Shown piece by piece: positions 22,880-31,945 of a DNA stretch of 64,000 bases. Location: contig CAVQJU010000010.1 of assembly GCA_963712905.1 (NCBI GenBank), positions 1 to 64,000 of the forward strand. Direction: 5' to 3'. Each line of letters starts with the position of its first letter. The stretch's first letter is position 1. A program made the position numbers and the translations under genes. Under the pieces are notes generated by a model. That model searched no databases. It was not told the DNA's origin and saw only the letters and a program-made list of their open reading frames with translations. Source of the stretch: CAVQJU01 sp963712905 (GTDB taxonomy: Bacteria > Acidobacteriota > Vicinamibacteria > Vicinamibacterales > CAVVIG01).

Positions 22880-23594
22880 CTACTTCTTCTTGTCTTCTTT
22901 CTCTTCGTCCTCGTCCTTCTTGCCCTTCTTGATGACTTCGGGCTCGGCCGGTGCCGCCGCGACCGTGGTCGCAGCCGCCGCCGCGCCTTCGGCCGGCGCC
23001 GGCGCCTCTTCGGCCTTCGGCATGATGACGTGCACGAGCATCATGTCCGCGTCGTCGACGAGCTTCACCTTCGGGTTCACCGGCACGTCGCGCACGCGGA
23101 TGCCCTGGTGCAGCATCAGGTCGCCGACGTTGACCTCGATGTGCTCGGGAATGTCCGCCGGCAGGCACTCGACCTCGACGATGCGGTGGACGAACTCGAG
23201 GATGCCGCTCTGCTGCTTGACGCCCGGCGCCTCGCCCTTGACGGTGACCGGCACGGTGAGGCGCAGCACGCGGTCCATCGCGATGCGGTAGAAGTCGGCG
23301 TGCAGGATCTGGTGGGTGACCGGATCGAGCTGGTATTCCTTGACGAGCACCCGCGCGTCTTTCGCGCCGGCCAGCTTCAGCGAGATGAGCGTGTTGGCGC
23401 CCGACTCGGAGTGCAGGATGCGCAGCAGGGCCTTCGGCTCGACCGAGATCGGCGTGGCCGCCTTGCTGTCGTCGCCCGAGTCCTCGACCGGAGGATCCGT
23501 ACACCACGGCCGGCACGCGCCCCGCCGCGCGCGTCCGCCGCGCTTCGTTCTTTCCGAACGAGTCACGCGCCGTCGCTTCAAGTAATGCTTCCAT
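22880..23594 (-). CDS. rplY: 50S ribosomal protein L25/CTC family, one frameshift
   Basis: 5S rRNA-binding protein of the long CTC/TL5 type. The N-terminal L25 domain starts MEALLEATARDSFGKNEARR and the C-terminal beta domain follows (VTVKGEAPGVKQQSGILEFV, CLPADIPEHIEVNVGDLMLH). The tail is Ala-rich and then Lys/Glu/Asp-rich. One shift lies near 23498, between VVYGS and PVEDSGDDSKAAT. Corrected length is about 237 residues, similar to other CTC-type proteins. Confidence 0.93.
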
Positions 23595-23600
23595 ATTCCC

Positions 23601-23649
23601 CTAGCCCCTAGTCCCCAGCCCCTAACCTCTAACCTCTAACCCCTGCCTC
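23601..23649. repeat. 7-base tandem array (CTAACCT/CTAGCCC)
   Basis: Seven consecutive heptamers: CTAGCCC, CTAGTCC, CCAGCCC, CTAACCT, CTAACCT, CTAACCC, CTGCCTC. They lie between rplY and prs and run into the prs stop codon. Related units are at 6866-6895 and 7142-7217. Confidence 0.85.
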
Positions 23650-24626
23650 AGACAAACAGCGAAGAGACCGACGTCTCGTCGTGGATGCTCTTGATCGCCT
23701 GCCCGAGCAGCCGCGCCACCGACAGCACCTTGATCTTCTCGCAGCGCGCCTTGTCGCCGGTGAGCGGGATCGTGTTCGTCACGATCATCTTGTCGATCGG
23801 CGACTTCTCGATGCGCTCGATCGCCGGCCCCGACAGCACGCCGTGCACCGCGCACGCGAAAATCCGCTCGGCGCCGTTGGCCTTCAGCGCCGTCGCCGCC
23901 TTCGTAATCGTCCCGGCCGTGTCGGTGATGTCGTCCTGGATGATGCAGGTCCGGCCCGCCACGTCGCCGATCACGTTCATCACTTCCGCCGTGCCGTCGT
24001 CGGTGCGGCGCTTGTCGATGACGGCCAGCTCGGCGTTCAAGCCGCTTGGCATACGCGCGCGCGCGTTCGGCGCCGCCCGCGTCGGGCGCGACCATCGTCA
24101 GGTTCGGGTAGTCCATCCGCGACAGGTAGTCGATGATGACCGGCGCCGCGAACAGATGGTCGACCGGGATGTCAAAGAACCCCTGAATCTGCGCCTTGTG
24201 CAGATCCATCGTGAGCACACGGTGCGTGCCCGCCGCGCTCAGCAGGTTCGCCACGAGCTTCGCCGAAATCGGCACCCGCGGCTTGTCCTTGCGATCCTGC
24301 CGCGCGTAGCCGTAGTACGGCAGCACCGCCGTGATCCGCGCCGCCGACGAGCGCCGGAACGCGTCGATCATGATCAGCAGTTCCATGATGTGCTGATCGA
24401 CCGACGTCGGACCGTTCGCGCACGTCGGCTGGATGACGAAGATATCGGTCCCGCGGATGTTCTCGTCGATCTGGAACGAGACTTCCGTGTCGGGAAACCG
24501 CTTCAGCCGTGCCTGCCCGACCGTGACGCCCAGAAACGACGCGATCTCGCGCGCCAGCTCCGGATGGGCGCTTCCGGAAAACAGCTTCAATTCGCCAAAC
24601 CCGACGGCCATCTGGGGCTCAGTCAT
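23648..24626 (-). CDS. prs: Ribose-phosphate pyrophosphokinase, one frameshift
   Basis: Makes PRPP for nucleotide, His and Trp synthesis. The ATG at 24626 is preferred to a GTG one codon upstream. It contains DENIRGTDIFVIQPT, RITAVLPYYGYARQDRKDKP (flexible loop), VLTMDLHKAQIQGFFDIPVDH and, after a shift at about 24039 (one extra T in CTTGAAC), CIIQDDITDTAGTI, the PRPP-binding loop. That loop reads QDDITDTAGT where VDDMxDTAGT is usual. It ends ETSVSSLFV. Length of about 325 is slightly longer than typical. Confidence 0.95.
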
Positions 24627-24647
24627 CACAGCGGCAGCCTCGCGAAG

Positions 24648-24721
24648 TGGCTGGGGCGGAAGGATTCGAACCTTCGAATACGGGATCCAAAGTCCCGCGC
24701 CTTACCGCTTGGCCACGCCCC
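24648..24721 (-). tRNA. tRNA-Gln (TTG anticodon)
   Basis: Acceptor GGGGCGT with partner CGCCCC, anticodon stem CGGGA-TCCCG with loop CTTTGGA giving TTG, T-loop TTCGAAT, discriminator G and encoded CCA. It sits between ispE and prs. Confidence 0.96.
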
Positions 24722-24824
24722 ATCACATGCCTCGCCGCAGACTCTGTCGCACTCGCGATGAATGAAGAAGCCCTCAGGCGTGGCTCGCACTACGTGGCGC
24801 AAACCTTAAGTCTATACGATGGGC

Positions 24825-25714
24825 TTACTTGGCGGCAAGCGCCGCGCATTCTCGCCGCGTCAGCGTCCGCGTGACCAGCACCAGCCGGCGCGGGGCCCGG
24901 CGCCGGAGCGCCCTCGCGGCCCGCTCGGCCTGCGACCGGCGCGCGAAGAGGCCGAATACGGCGGAACCGCTCCCGGAGAGCGACGCCTGAAACGCGCCCG
25001 CCTGCTCGAGAGCGGCCACCAGCGCGGCCACGATCGGATGCCGGCGGGCCACAACCGGCTGCAGATCGTTCGAGAAGTCCTGCTCCCGGCCTGCCCAGCC
25101 CGCCCTGCCTGCCCCGCCCGCCCGAGCCGTCGGGCCTCTCGATCCCACCAGGAGAACGCCTCCCTGGTGCTGACGCCGAAGCGTGGAACCGTGAGCACGA
25201 CCCAGGCGCGGGGCCGGTCGTCCAGGCGGGACAGCCGATCCCCTCGATTGCGGCCGAGCGCCGTTCCACCTTCGAGAAAATAGGGCACGTCGGCGCCCAT
25301 CGCGGCCGCCAGACGGTGACGCCTCGCGCGCGGGAGGCTGACGCGCCAGAGCGAGGCGAGCGCACGTATGGCGGCGGCCCCGTCGCTGCTGCCGCCGCCC
25401 AGGCCCGCCTGCATCGGGATGCGCTTGGCGATCGTCACGACCACTCCGCGCGGCGCGCCTCGCCGCCGCCCGGCCTTCCACACCAGTTCCGCCGCCCGCC
25501 AGACGAGATTGCGCGCATCGGCCGGGCAATCCGGGTCGTCGCAGAGGATTCGAAACGGACCCGGTGATGCGGTGAACGTCAGATCGTCCGCGAGCGCGAT
25601 CGACTGGAACGTGGTCCGCAGCTCGTGATAGCCGTCGGGGCGCAGGCCGAGGACGCGCAGGTCGAGATTGATCTTCGCGAACGCGCGGCACGCGATGGAA
25701 CGATCAGCGGCCAT
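24825..25714 (-). CDS. ispE: 4-diphosphocytidyl-2-C-methyl-D-erythritol kinase, one frameshift
   Basis: GHMP kinase of the MEP isoprenoid pathway, acting between IspD and IspF. It begins MAADRSIACRAFAKINLDLR, with the ATP loop IPMQAGLGGGSSDGAAA (GHMP motif) and ADVPYFLEGGTALGRNRGD. The C-terminal part is in another frame (FSNDLQPVVARRHPIV, ASLSGSGSAVFGLFA). The shift falls inside a repeat array at 25089-25125 that encodes about 15 residues of GRAGQAG in a loop. It ends TLTRRECAALAAK. It overlaps the following lipoprotein gene by 11 bases. Confidence 0.93.
25089..25125. repeat. CCTGCCC-type array inside ispE
   Basis: Five to six degenerate units of CTGCCCAGCCCGCC type are placed in the loop between VSTREAFSWWDREA and the conserved NDLQPVV helix of IspE. 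The unit is shared with 14664-14722 and 18080-18178. Confidence 0.8.
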
Positions 25715-26516
25715 TCGCTCCGAGTGGACCCGAGGTTTTCAGCTCGTCGAGGGTGATCGGGGTGGAGGACGCAGGAATCTGGATGCGGAAGACCTCGTCG
25801 GGAAGCGGCGGGTTCAATTCCACCTGCGACAACGCAATCGTCAGGTCGAACGCGCCCGCCGGCGTGCTCGTCAACCGCATGCGGCGGGGCAATCCGTCCT
25901 GGAAGGCGTCGTACTCGGCGCGCCAACCCGAGCCCGTGCGTCCACCCGCCGTCGCCAGCAGCCGCCACGATCCTTCTTTTTCACGGTGGACGTAGACGGC
26001 ATACAGACGATCGGTCAGGAGACGCCAGTCGTCGCCGAGCGCGTTTCCTTCGTCCATCCCTGTCGGCGCACAACCAGTGACGACTGAAAACATGCTCTGG
26101 GCGTCGAGCGGAATACCGGTCACCGCTTCCAGGACGGCGCCGAACCGCCCCCGCTCGAGAACCCGGTTATCGCGGGACAGCAGGAGCGTCGCGTCGGGTT
26201 GCACGAAGCCGACGCCGTTGGTCAGGATGAAGACAGGCTGGCCGGCCGGGGCGACGGCTTCGAGCCGCGCCTCGCCACGGCGCGTGAGGCCGGCGAGGAG
26301 GCGCCCGCGGACGCGGCCGCCGCCAATCGATCCGGACACCGACATTTCGAGGGATATGGTCGACAGGGGCCGGCAGGCTGCCGTCGCGGCGAGAAGAGCG
26401 TCCCCCGCGTCGGCCGCGGGAGCGCCGGGCCCCGTCGGCAGCTTGAGCAACGGCGGACCGCACGCCGCGCACACCAGTGACAGCGCCAGCAGCGGCGCCG
26501 CCGATCGCCGCGTCAT
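25704..26516 (-). CDS. Predicted outer-membrane lipoprotein (LolB/DUF4292-like)
   Basis: 270 residues with a lipoprotein signal peptide: MTRRSAAPLLALSLVCAACG, Cys about 19. The body is beta-rich with short alternating hydrophobic strands (ISLEMSVSGSIGGGRVRGRL, ARLEAVAPAGQPVFILTN), as in LolB or DUF4292 proteins that carry lipids or lipoproteins. The family assignment is by pattern only. The start overlaps the stop of the TPR gene as ATGA, so the two form a unit, followed by ispE, a neighbourhood where lolB is often found in other bacteria. Confidence 0.6.
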   Translation of the reverse strand: MTRRSAAPLLALSLVCAACGPPLLKLPTGPGAPAADAGDALLAATAACRPLSTISLEMSVSGSIGGGRVRGRLLAGLTRRGEARLEAVAPAGQPVFILTNGVGFVQPDATLLLSRDNRVLERGRFGAVLEAVTGIPLDAQSMFSVVTGCAPTGMDEGNALGDDWRLLTDRLYAVYVHREKEGSWRLLATAGGRTGSGWRAEYDAFQDGLPRRMRLTSTPAGAFDLTIALSQVELNPPLPDEVFRIQIPASSTPITLDELKTSGPLGANGR

Positions 26517-28507
26517 TTCTTGCCGAGCTTCTGCTTGGCGGACTTGATCTTCCGGTCGATGCCGGCGCGGTCGATCGAATCGCCGTCGCCGCCGATGGCG
26601 CGGTTCCACGCCGCGATCGCATCGTCGAAGCGCGAGAGCTTGAACAGCACGTCGCCGTAGTGATCCTGGATGACCGAGTTGGTCTGGAGCTGTTCAGCCG
26701 CGCGCTCGAGGTTGGTGACGGCCAGGTCCAGCTTGTCGGCCTTGTAGTACGCCCAGCCGAGGCTGTCGAGGTACGAGCCGTTGTCCGGCTCGATCGCCAG
26801 CGCCTTCTTCAGCAGGCTGACCGATTCGTCCAGCCGCTCGCCGCGTTCCGCGAACATGTAGCCCAGATAGTTGAGCGTCGGCGCGTGGTCGGGATCCTTC
26901 GACAGCACCTGCCGGAACGCGGACTCGGCGTCGGCGAACCGCTTCTGCTTGTCGAGCACCGCGCCGAGCTCGAACGAGATCGTCGTGTCCGCCGGGAACT
27001 TCTGCTGCGCGGTCTGCAGCATCTTCACCGCGTCGTCGCCGCGCTTGGTGTCGAGGTAGATCTGCGCCAGGGCCACGTAGGACTCGGGCTTGTCGGGCTG
27101 CTGGCGGACGAACTCCTGCAGCAGCGAGACGGCTTCGTCGCCCTTCCCGGTCTGCCGGAGCGCCTGCGCTTCGAGCCGCGCCAACCGCAGATCGTCCGCG
27201 TTCTGCGCGCGCGCCTTGCGCGCAAGGTCGAGCGCGGCCGGGTATTTCTTGGCCGCGAGGTTCGCCTGCACGAGATACGCGGTAATCGATGTGTCGCTCG
27301 GCGCGAGCCGGTGCGCGTCATCGAAGGCGGCGATGGCCTTGTCGAAGTCGCCGAGCTCCTGATAGGCGAAGCCGAGGTGCGGCAGCAGCAAGCCGAGATC
27401 CGTCGCCTGGTTCGTGCCGCCGCGCGACTTGAACTCCGCCACTGCCGGGGCCAGCGTATCCACGACCGCCTGATACTGCCGCCGCTCTTCGAGCGCCATC
27501 GCGAGCGCGTAATAACCCATCGGGCTCCGGCCGTTCAGGGCGACGAGCTTGCGCGCGGACGCCTCGGCGGCGGCGTAGTCGCCGAGCCGCCGTTCGGCCT
27601 GCGACAACTGGAACAGCGCGCGCGGATCGTTCGGCTTCGCCGAGAGCATCTCGACGAGCGCATCGCGCGCGCGCGTGAGCGACTCACGTCCGCCCGCGTT
27701 CATCAGCGCGCTGACGTACTGCGTCTTGAGCTCGGCGCTGCGCGGCGACTCCCTGATCGCCTGCTCGTACGTGGCAGCCGCCTCGCTCCACCGCCGCTCG
27801 CGCTCGTAGAAGCCGGCGAGCGTCGCGTACAGTTCCGGATCGTCCTTTGCGGCGTCCACGAGCCACGCGATGGCCTCGGCGTTCCGGCCGGCGTTCGCGT
27901 ATGCCTGGGCGAGCAGCGACGGCCCGTCGCTCCACCCGGGCTCCTGGTTCACGAGATCCACGAGCAGCGGAATCGCCTTGTCGTAGGACTCGGCAGTGAG
28001 ATACAGCCGCGCGAGCGTCGCCCGCACGTTCGGGTCGGACTCTCCCGACGGCCGTTCGAGCGCCTGCTCGAGATGCTGAATGGCTTTCGCCAGGTTCTCC
28101 TGCGGCGTCGCCTGGCCGCGGCCGTTGCCCCTCCGGCCGTTTTCGACCAGCGTGGCGTATACGATGCCGAGGACGCGGTGGGCTTCGCGGTTCGCCGGTT
28201 CGATCTTGAGCGCCTGGTCGGCCGCGGCGATCGCCTCATCGAGGCGGCTCTGCCGCATGTAGAGGCCCGACAGTTCGGCGGCGACGTCGGACGCCTGCGG
28301 ATCGAGTTGCGCGGCGCGCTTGAATGCGCTGATGGCGCCGTCGATGTCGTCGGCGGTTTCCAGATGCCGGCCCAGCAGGAACTGGGCGTACGCCTCGCCG
28401 GCCCGCTCAGCCGAGGGCGGTGTCTGGGCGGCCACGCGTGCCGTGCCGCCAGAGACCGCCAGCGAAACCACCGCCATAACAGCCGGGAACGACACCGACA
28501 CTTTCAT
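26513..28507 (-). CDS. Secreted tetratricopeptide-repeat protein
   Basis: 664 residues from the ATG at 28507; a GTG six codons upstream is possible. The N-terminus MKVSVSFPAVMAVVSLAVSG is a signal peptide, with cleavage likely after RVAAQ. The rest is a run of at least 14 TPR-like helical pairs (for example FKRAAQLDPQASDVAAELSG, DPDHAPTLNYLGYMFAERGE, EPDNGSYLDSLGWAYYKADK). It ends KSAKQKLGKK. Such proteins organise envelope complexes; coupling to the lipoprotein gene supports a periplasmic role. No catalytic domain is seen. Confidence 0.85.
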   Translation of the reverse strand: MKVSVSFPAVMAVVSLAVSGGTARVAAQTPPSAERAGEAYAQFLLGRHLETADDIDGAISAFKRAAQLDPQASDVAAELSGLYMRQSRLDEAIAAADQALKIEPANREAHRVLGIVYATLVENGRRGNGRGQATPQENLAKAIQHLEQALERPSGESDPNVRATLARLYLTAESYDKAIPLLVDLVNQEPGWSDGPSLLAQAYANAGRNAEAIAWLVDAAKDDPELYATLAGFYERERRWSEAAATYEQAIRESPRSAELKTQYVSALMNAGGRESLTRARDALVEMLSAKPNDPRALFQLSQAERRLGDYAAAEASARKLVALNGRSPMGYYALAMALEERRQYQAVVDTLAPAVAEFKSRGGTNQATDLGLLLPHLGFAYQELGDFDKAIAAFDDAHRLAPSDTSITAYLVQANLAAKKYPAALDLARKARAQNADDLRLARLEAQALRQTGKGDEAVSLLQEFVRQQPDKPESYVALAQIYLDTKRGDDAVKMLQTAQQKFPADTTISFELGAVLDKQKRFADAESAFRQVLSKDPDHAPTLNYLGYMFAERGERLDESVSLLKKALAIEPDNGSYLDSLGWAYYKADKLDLAVTNLERAAEQLQTNSVIQDHYGDVLFKLSRFDDAIAAWNRAIGGDGDSIDRAGIDRKIKSAKQKLGKK

Positions 28508-28555
28508 ATAGGGGAATTGTTCCACAAAAGCGCGAAGGTGTCATATAGTTCGGCC

Positions 28556-28726
28556 ATGGCCGTCGACCCGGAACTGCTGGAGATTCTGGCGTGTCCAAAC
28601 TGTAAAACGCCGGTCATGCCCGTGAAGAACGGCACCGCCCTCAAGTGCGGCACCTGCAAGCGCGTCTACCCCATCAAGGACGACATCCCGGTCATGCTCA
28701 TCGACGAGGCCACGATCGAGCCGTAG
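28556..28726 (+). CDS. Trm112/YcaR-like zinc-ribbon protein
   Basis: 56 residues, MAVDPELLEILACPNCKTPV, with CPNC and CGTC pairs and YPIKDDIPVMLIDEA, the signature of the small Trm112 family. In other organisms such proteins activate methyltransferases. TATAGT at 28544-28549 is placed so that transcription could start at or near the ATG, which would make the mRNA leaderless; this is speculative. The gene is five bases before the GT9 gene. Confidence 0.85.
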   Translation: MAVDPELLEILACPNCKTPVMPVKNGTALKCGTCKRVYPIKDDIPVMLIDEATIEP

Positions 28727-28730
28727 GAAA

Positions 28731-29810
28731 TTGCGGATCCTCCTCGTCCGCCTTCGCCAGATTGGCGACGTCGTGTTCACCACGCCGGCCATCCGCGGCC
28801 TGCGCGAGCGTTTTCCGGACGCCCACCTCACCTACATCGTCGAGCCCGCGGCCGCGCCGGTCGTGGCCGGCAGCCCGCATCTGGACGAGGTCATCGTCAC
28901 GGGTGGACACAGCGGCCTTGCCGGCCTTCGAGACGACGTCCGCGTGATTCGGCGCGTGCGCGCCGCGAAATTCGACACGGCCATCGATTTTCACGGCGGC
29001 CCGCGCAGTTCGCTCATCACCTGGCTGTCGGGCGCGCCCGTGCGCGTGGGATACGACATCCGCGGCCGCTCGTGGATGTACACGATTCGCGTGCCGCGGC
29101 CGCGGCACATTCGTCCGCGGCATGCCGTCCTCAACCAGTGGGACCTGCTCGGCGCGCTCGGGATCCCGGAACCCGACGCCAGCCGGACGCCGGCGGAGAT
29201 GGCCGTCGATCCGGTTGCCGCCGTAAACGTGGGGAAGCGGCTCGCCGACGGAGGCGTGCGTGCCAACGACCGCCTCATCGTCGTGCACGTGAGCGCCGGC
29301 AATCCCTTCCGCCGCTGGCCGCTCGACCGCTTCGCGGTCCTGGTGTCGGGCCTCGCGCAACCGGATGCGGGCCGTCGCGTCGCGGTGACGTCCGGGCCGT
29401 CGGAGCGCGGCGCGGCGGCGGCGGTCATTGAACAGGCGCGGGCACGGCTGGGGACCGACCAAGCGCGTCGTGTGCTCGCATGCGGGGAGTTCTCGCTCGC
29501 GGAATTCCGCGCGCTCGTGGACCGTGCGGCGCTCTACATCGGCGGCGACAGCGGCCCGCTTCACATCGCCTCGACGAGCCGGACGCCCATCGTCGGCCTG
29601 TACGGGCCGACGCTGCCGGTTCGGTCCCAGCCGTGGCGCTCCCCCGAACTCACCAGCGCGGCGGTCGAAGTGGATGGCCTGCCCTGCCGGCCCTGCGACC
29701 AGCGCCGGTGCGAACCGGGCGACTTCCGGTGCCTCACGTGGATTGAGCCGAAACAGGTGCTCGACTCGGCGGAGCGGATTCTCGCGCGAACCCTGAACCC
29801 TGAACCTTGA
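28731..29810 (+). CDS. GT9-family glycosyltransferase (heptosyltransferase-like)
   Basis: 359 residues from a TTG start. It begins RILLVRLRQIGDVVFTTPAI, typical of the WaaC/WaaF family that transfers heptose in lipopolysaccharide core. The C-terminal domain has VHVSAGNPFRRWPLDRF and YIGGDSGPLHIASTSRTPIV, the nucleotide-sugar site. A CRPC...C cluster lies near the end. The last residues, RTLNPEP and the TGA stop, are read from a GGTTCAG-type repeat array in reverse orientation. It is followed by the O-antigen ligase gene, supporting a role in surface polysaccharide. Confidence 0.85.
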   Translation: MRILLVRLRQIGDVVFTTPAIRGLRERFPDAHLTYIVEPAAAPVVAGSPHLDEVIVTGGHSGLAGLRDDVRVIRRVRAAKFDTAIDFHGGPRSSLITWLSGAPVRVGYDIRGRSWMYTIRVPRPRHIRPRHAVLNQWDLLGALGIPEPDASRTPAEMAVDPVAAVNVGKRLADGGVRANDRLIVVHVSAGNPFRRWPLDRFAVLVSGLAQPDAGRRVAVTSGPSERGAAAAVIEQARARLGTDQARRVLACGEFSLAEFRALVDRAALYIGGDSGPLHIASTSRTPIVGLYGPTLPVRSQPWRSPELTSAAVEVDGLPCRPCDQRRCEPGDFRCLTWIEPKQVLDSAERILARTLNPEP

Positions 29811-29820
29811 ACCTTGAACC
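29789..29820. repeat. GAACCCT/GAACCTT heptamer array at the GT9 3' end
   Basis: Four to five units of GAACCCT/GAACCTT, the reverse complement of the GGTTCAG unit found at 11467 and 16581. The first units encode the C-terminus and stop codon of the GT9 gene. Confidence 0.85.
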
Positions 29821-29847
29821 AGTAAGACCAGTTAAGATGTGTCAGCC

Positions 29848-31029
29848 ATGACGGTCGCCGCCGACACCAACGCGACGTTCGCGCACCGGCACGTGTTCCT
29901 CGAACAGGCCGGCCTGGCCGCGGTGTACGGCGTCGCGGGCGCCCTGCACTTCTCCATCGCGGTTGCCCAGATCCTGCTGACGATTGCGTTCGTGTGCTGG
30001 GCTGCCCTCATCGCGATCGACCGCGAACCGATCGAGGTGCCGGGGTTTTTCTGGCCGCTCGCGCTGTACGCCGCGATCACGCTCGTCTCGACCGCGTTCT
30101 CGCCGGACCCGCGCGTGAGCCTGATGGCCGACAAGCAGATGGTCCTGTACCTGCTCGTCCCGCTGGTCTACCGTTTTGCCACCGGCCCTCACGCGTCGAC
30201 GATGGTCACGGTGATCGTCTCCTTCGCGGCCGTCAGCGCCGTCGTCGGGATCGTGCAGTTCGGCGTCCTTCACTACGACAACCTTGGACGGCGCGCCCAG
30301 GGCACGCTCGGCCACTACATGACGTACTCAGGCCTGCTGATGCTCGTGATCGGCGCCGCGCTGGCCCGCGTGCTGTTTGGCAAACGCGACCGCCTGTGGT
30401 CGGCGCTCGTGATTCCGGCGCTCGCCGTCGCCGTGGCGTTCAGTTTCTCGCGCAACGCGGGAGTCGGCGCCTGCGCCGCGGCCGCATTGCTGCTGCTGCT
30501 CAAGGACCGCCGCCTCCTGGCCCTGCTGCCGATCGTCGCGGCGATCTTCTTCCTGCTGGCGCCGACGGCCATCGCCGACCGCTACGCGTCGATCTTCTCG
30601 TTGAAGAATCCCACGAACCGGGACCGCATCGCCATGCTGCGCGAGGGCGCGCACATGATCAAGGATCACCCGTTCGTCGGCATCGGGCCGAACATGGTGC
30701 AGCCGCTTTACGCGGAGTATCGCGACCCGGACGCTGTCCAGCCGGTGAACCCGCACCTCCACAACGTGCCCGTGCAGATCGCCGCCGAGCGCGGCCTGCC
30801 GGCGCTCGCGGCGTGGCTGTGGTTCATCGTCAGCCTGGTCGCAGGTCTCACGAGGCAGCTGCGCGATCCGTCGCAGCGCTTTCTCGCCGCCACGGGTCTC
30901 TCGGCCGTCGTGGCGATGCTCGCCGCCGGGATGTTCGAGTACAACTTCGGGGATTCCGAGTTCCTGATGCTGTTCCTGATCCTGGTGACGCTGCCGTTCG
31001 CCGCCACGCGGACGTTGTCACGTACGTAG
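29848..31029 (+). CDS. O-antigen ligase-like membrane protein (Wzy/WaaL family)
   Basis: 393 residues with about ten to twelve hydrophobic segments (for example ILLTIAFVCWAALIAI, ALYAAITLVSTAF, GLLMLVIGAALARVLF). The Wzy_C-type signature appears as KNPTNRDRIAMLREGAHMIK, HPFVGIGPNMVQPLYAEY and NPHLHNVPVQIAAERGLPAL. Relatives ligate O-antigen to lipid A core or polymerise polysaccharide in the periplasm; the sequence does not say which. The ATG at 29848 is preferred to a GTG three codons earlier. Confidence 0.88.
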   Translation: MTVAADTNATFAHRHVFLEQAGLAAVYGVAGALHFSIAVAQILLTIAFVCWAALIAIDREPIEVPGFFWPLALYAAITLVSTAFSPDPRVSLMADKQMVLYLLVPLVYRFATGPHASTMVTVIVSFAAVSAVVGIVQFGVLHYDNLGRRAQGTLGHYMTYSGLLMLVIGAALARVLFGKRDRLWSALVIPALAVAVAFSFSRNAGVGACAAAALLLLLKDRRLLALLPIVAAIFFLLAPTAIADRYASIFSLKNPTNRDRIAMLREGAHMIKDHPFVGIGPNMVQPLYAEYRDPDAVQPVNPHLHNVPVQIAAERGLPALAAWLWFIVSLVAGLTRQLRDPSQRFLAATGLSAVVAMLAAGMFEYNFGDSEFLMLFLILVTLPFAATRTLSRT

Positions 31030-31033
31030 CGAG

Positions 31034-31491
31034 TCACCCTTCAGCCGCTGCGCCATACAGGCGGCCGCACTTCCTGCACTTCCAGCGCGGTACTCGTGCA
31101 TAAGCCGCCGCCGACGTAATCGCCGCCGCGAGCCCGATTCCTGTGGCGAGTTCGGTCCGTCCAGCAATCACGGCGACCGCACTCGCCGCTGCGCCCCCAA
31201 TCATGATCAGTAACGCATAGGCTGGTCGCGGATCAGGGTCGCGCGAGTGGCAAGTCGGACAAGCAGGCACGTGTTCCGAGTCCGGGTCAGGCAGCAACTG
31301 GGGCGACGACAGAGGATCTCGAGCGCGCGTTCGACATGCTCTTCCGCAACCATCAGGTTCATGCCGCGGCGCTCGCGCGAGGACCACTTGAGGTGGGGAT
31401 CGATTCCGGCGGCGACAAGCAATTGCTGATCGTCCAATGCCGCTTCGCGATACAAGTATCGGCGAACCGTCACCAGCCTGCCGGGTGTCAT
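31034..31491 (-). CDS. DUF2007-like protein with zinc ribbon and membrane hairpin, frameshifted
   Basis: The N-terminal part, MTPGRLVTVRRYLYREAALD to ERALEIL, resembles the DUF2007 domain (a short ACT/PII-like fold). A frame change near 31310 leads into PACPTCHSRDPDPRPAYALL, two hydrophobic segments (ALLIMIGGAAASAVAVIAGR, LATGIGLAAAITSAAAY) and a CRKC at the end. CPTC plus CRKC may bind one zinc. Role unknown. It converges with the O-antigen ligase gene, with four bases between the ends. Confidence 0.65.
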
Positions 31492-31505
31492 GTCTCGCTT
31501 CGGGA

Positions 31506-31928
31506 CTACCGCGCCCTGGCCGCAGCCTTGATCGCCGCGCGGCGTCGAGCCATGGTGGCCACGGCGTCCGGCATCCCGAGCACGACCGCCTCGATGTGCC
31601 GGCAGAATTCCGGCTCGCCGCTCGTCGAGCGAAGCTCCGCCAGAAAGGGCTGAACCTTGGCGAACGTCGAGACGATCTCGCCGTGGGCGGCGCGGAACGC
31701 CTCGGCGTCGATCGCGCCTGTCGTCACGAGCGACGCCGCCATGTCCCAGTAGCCGAGCACCATCCGGAACGAGGCGTTTCGCCCGCCGCTCACGATCGCG
31801 GCGAACTCGGCGAACGTCTCCGGGTTGAACTCGGCAAAATACCACTGCCGGGCCTCACGCAAGACCGGCTCGCGACGAAGCTCGAACAATCGCAGGTTCA
31901 GCGTCGCGCTCTCAAACGGTGTCGGCAT
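31506..31928 (-). CDS. Conserved-looking hypothetical protein
   Basis: 140 residues, mainly helical: MPTPFESATLNLRLFELRRE, ARQWYFAEFNPETFAEFAAI, GGRNASFRMVLGYWDMAASL. There is no signal peptide or membrane segment. The composition resembles small helical proteins annotated only as hypothetical; I do not recognise a family. It lies between the DUF2007-like gene and the large inverted repeat array. Confidence 0.65.
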   Translation of the reverse strand: MPTPFESATLNLRLFELRREPVLREARQWYFAEFNPETFAEFAAIVSGGRNASFRMVLGYWDMAASLVTTGAIDAEAFRAAHGEIVSTFAKVQPFLAELRSTSGEPEFCRHIEAVVLGMPDAVATMARRRAAIKAAARAR

Positions 31929-31945
31929 CGGATCACGATATCAAA

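Noticed and set aside
22758..23594. Single protein joining L25 and peptidyl-tRNA hydrolase N-terminus
   Set aside because: The L25 frame ends at 22880 in its true frame and pth has its own ATG at 22862; the link is due to the rplY frameshift.
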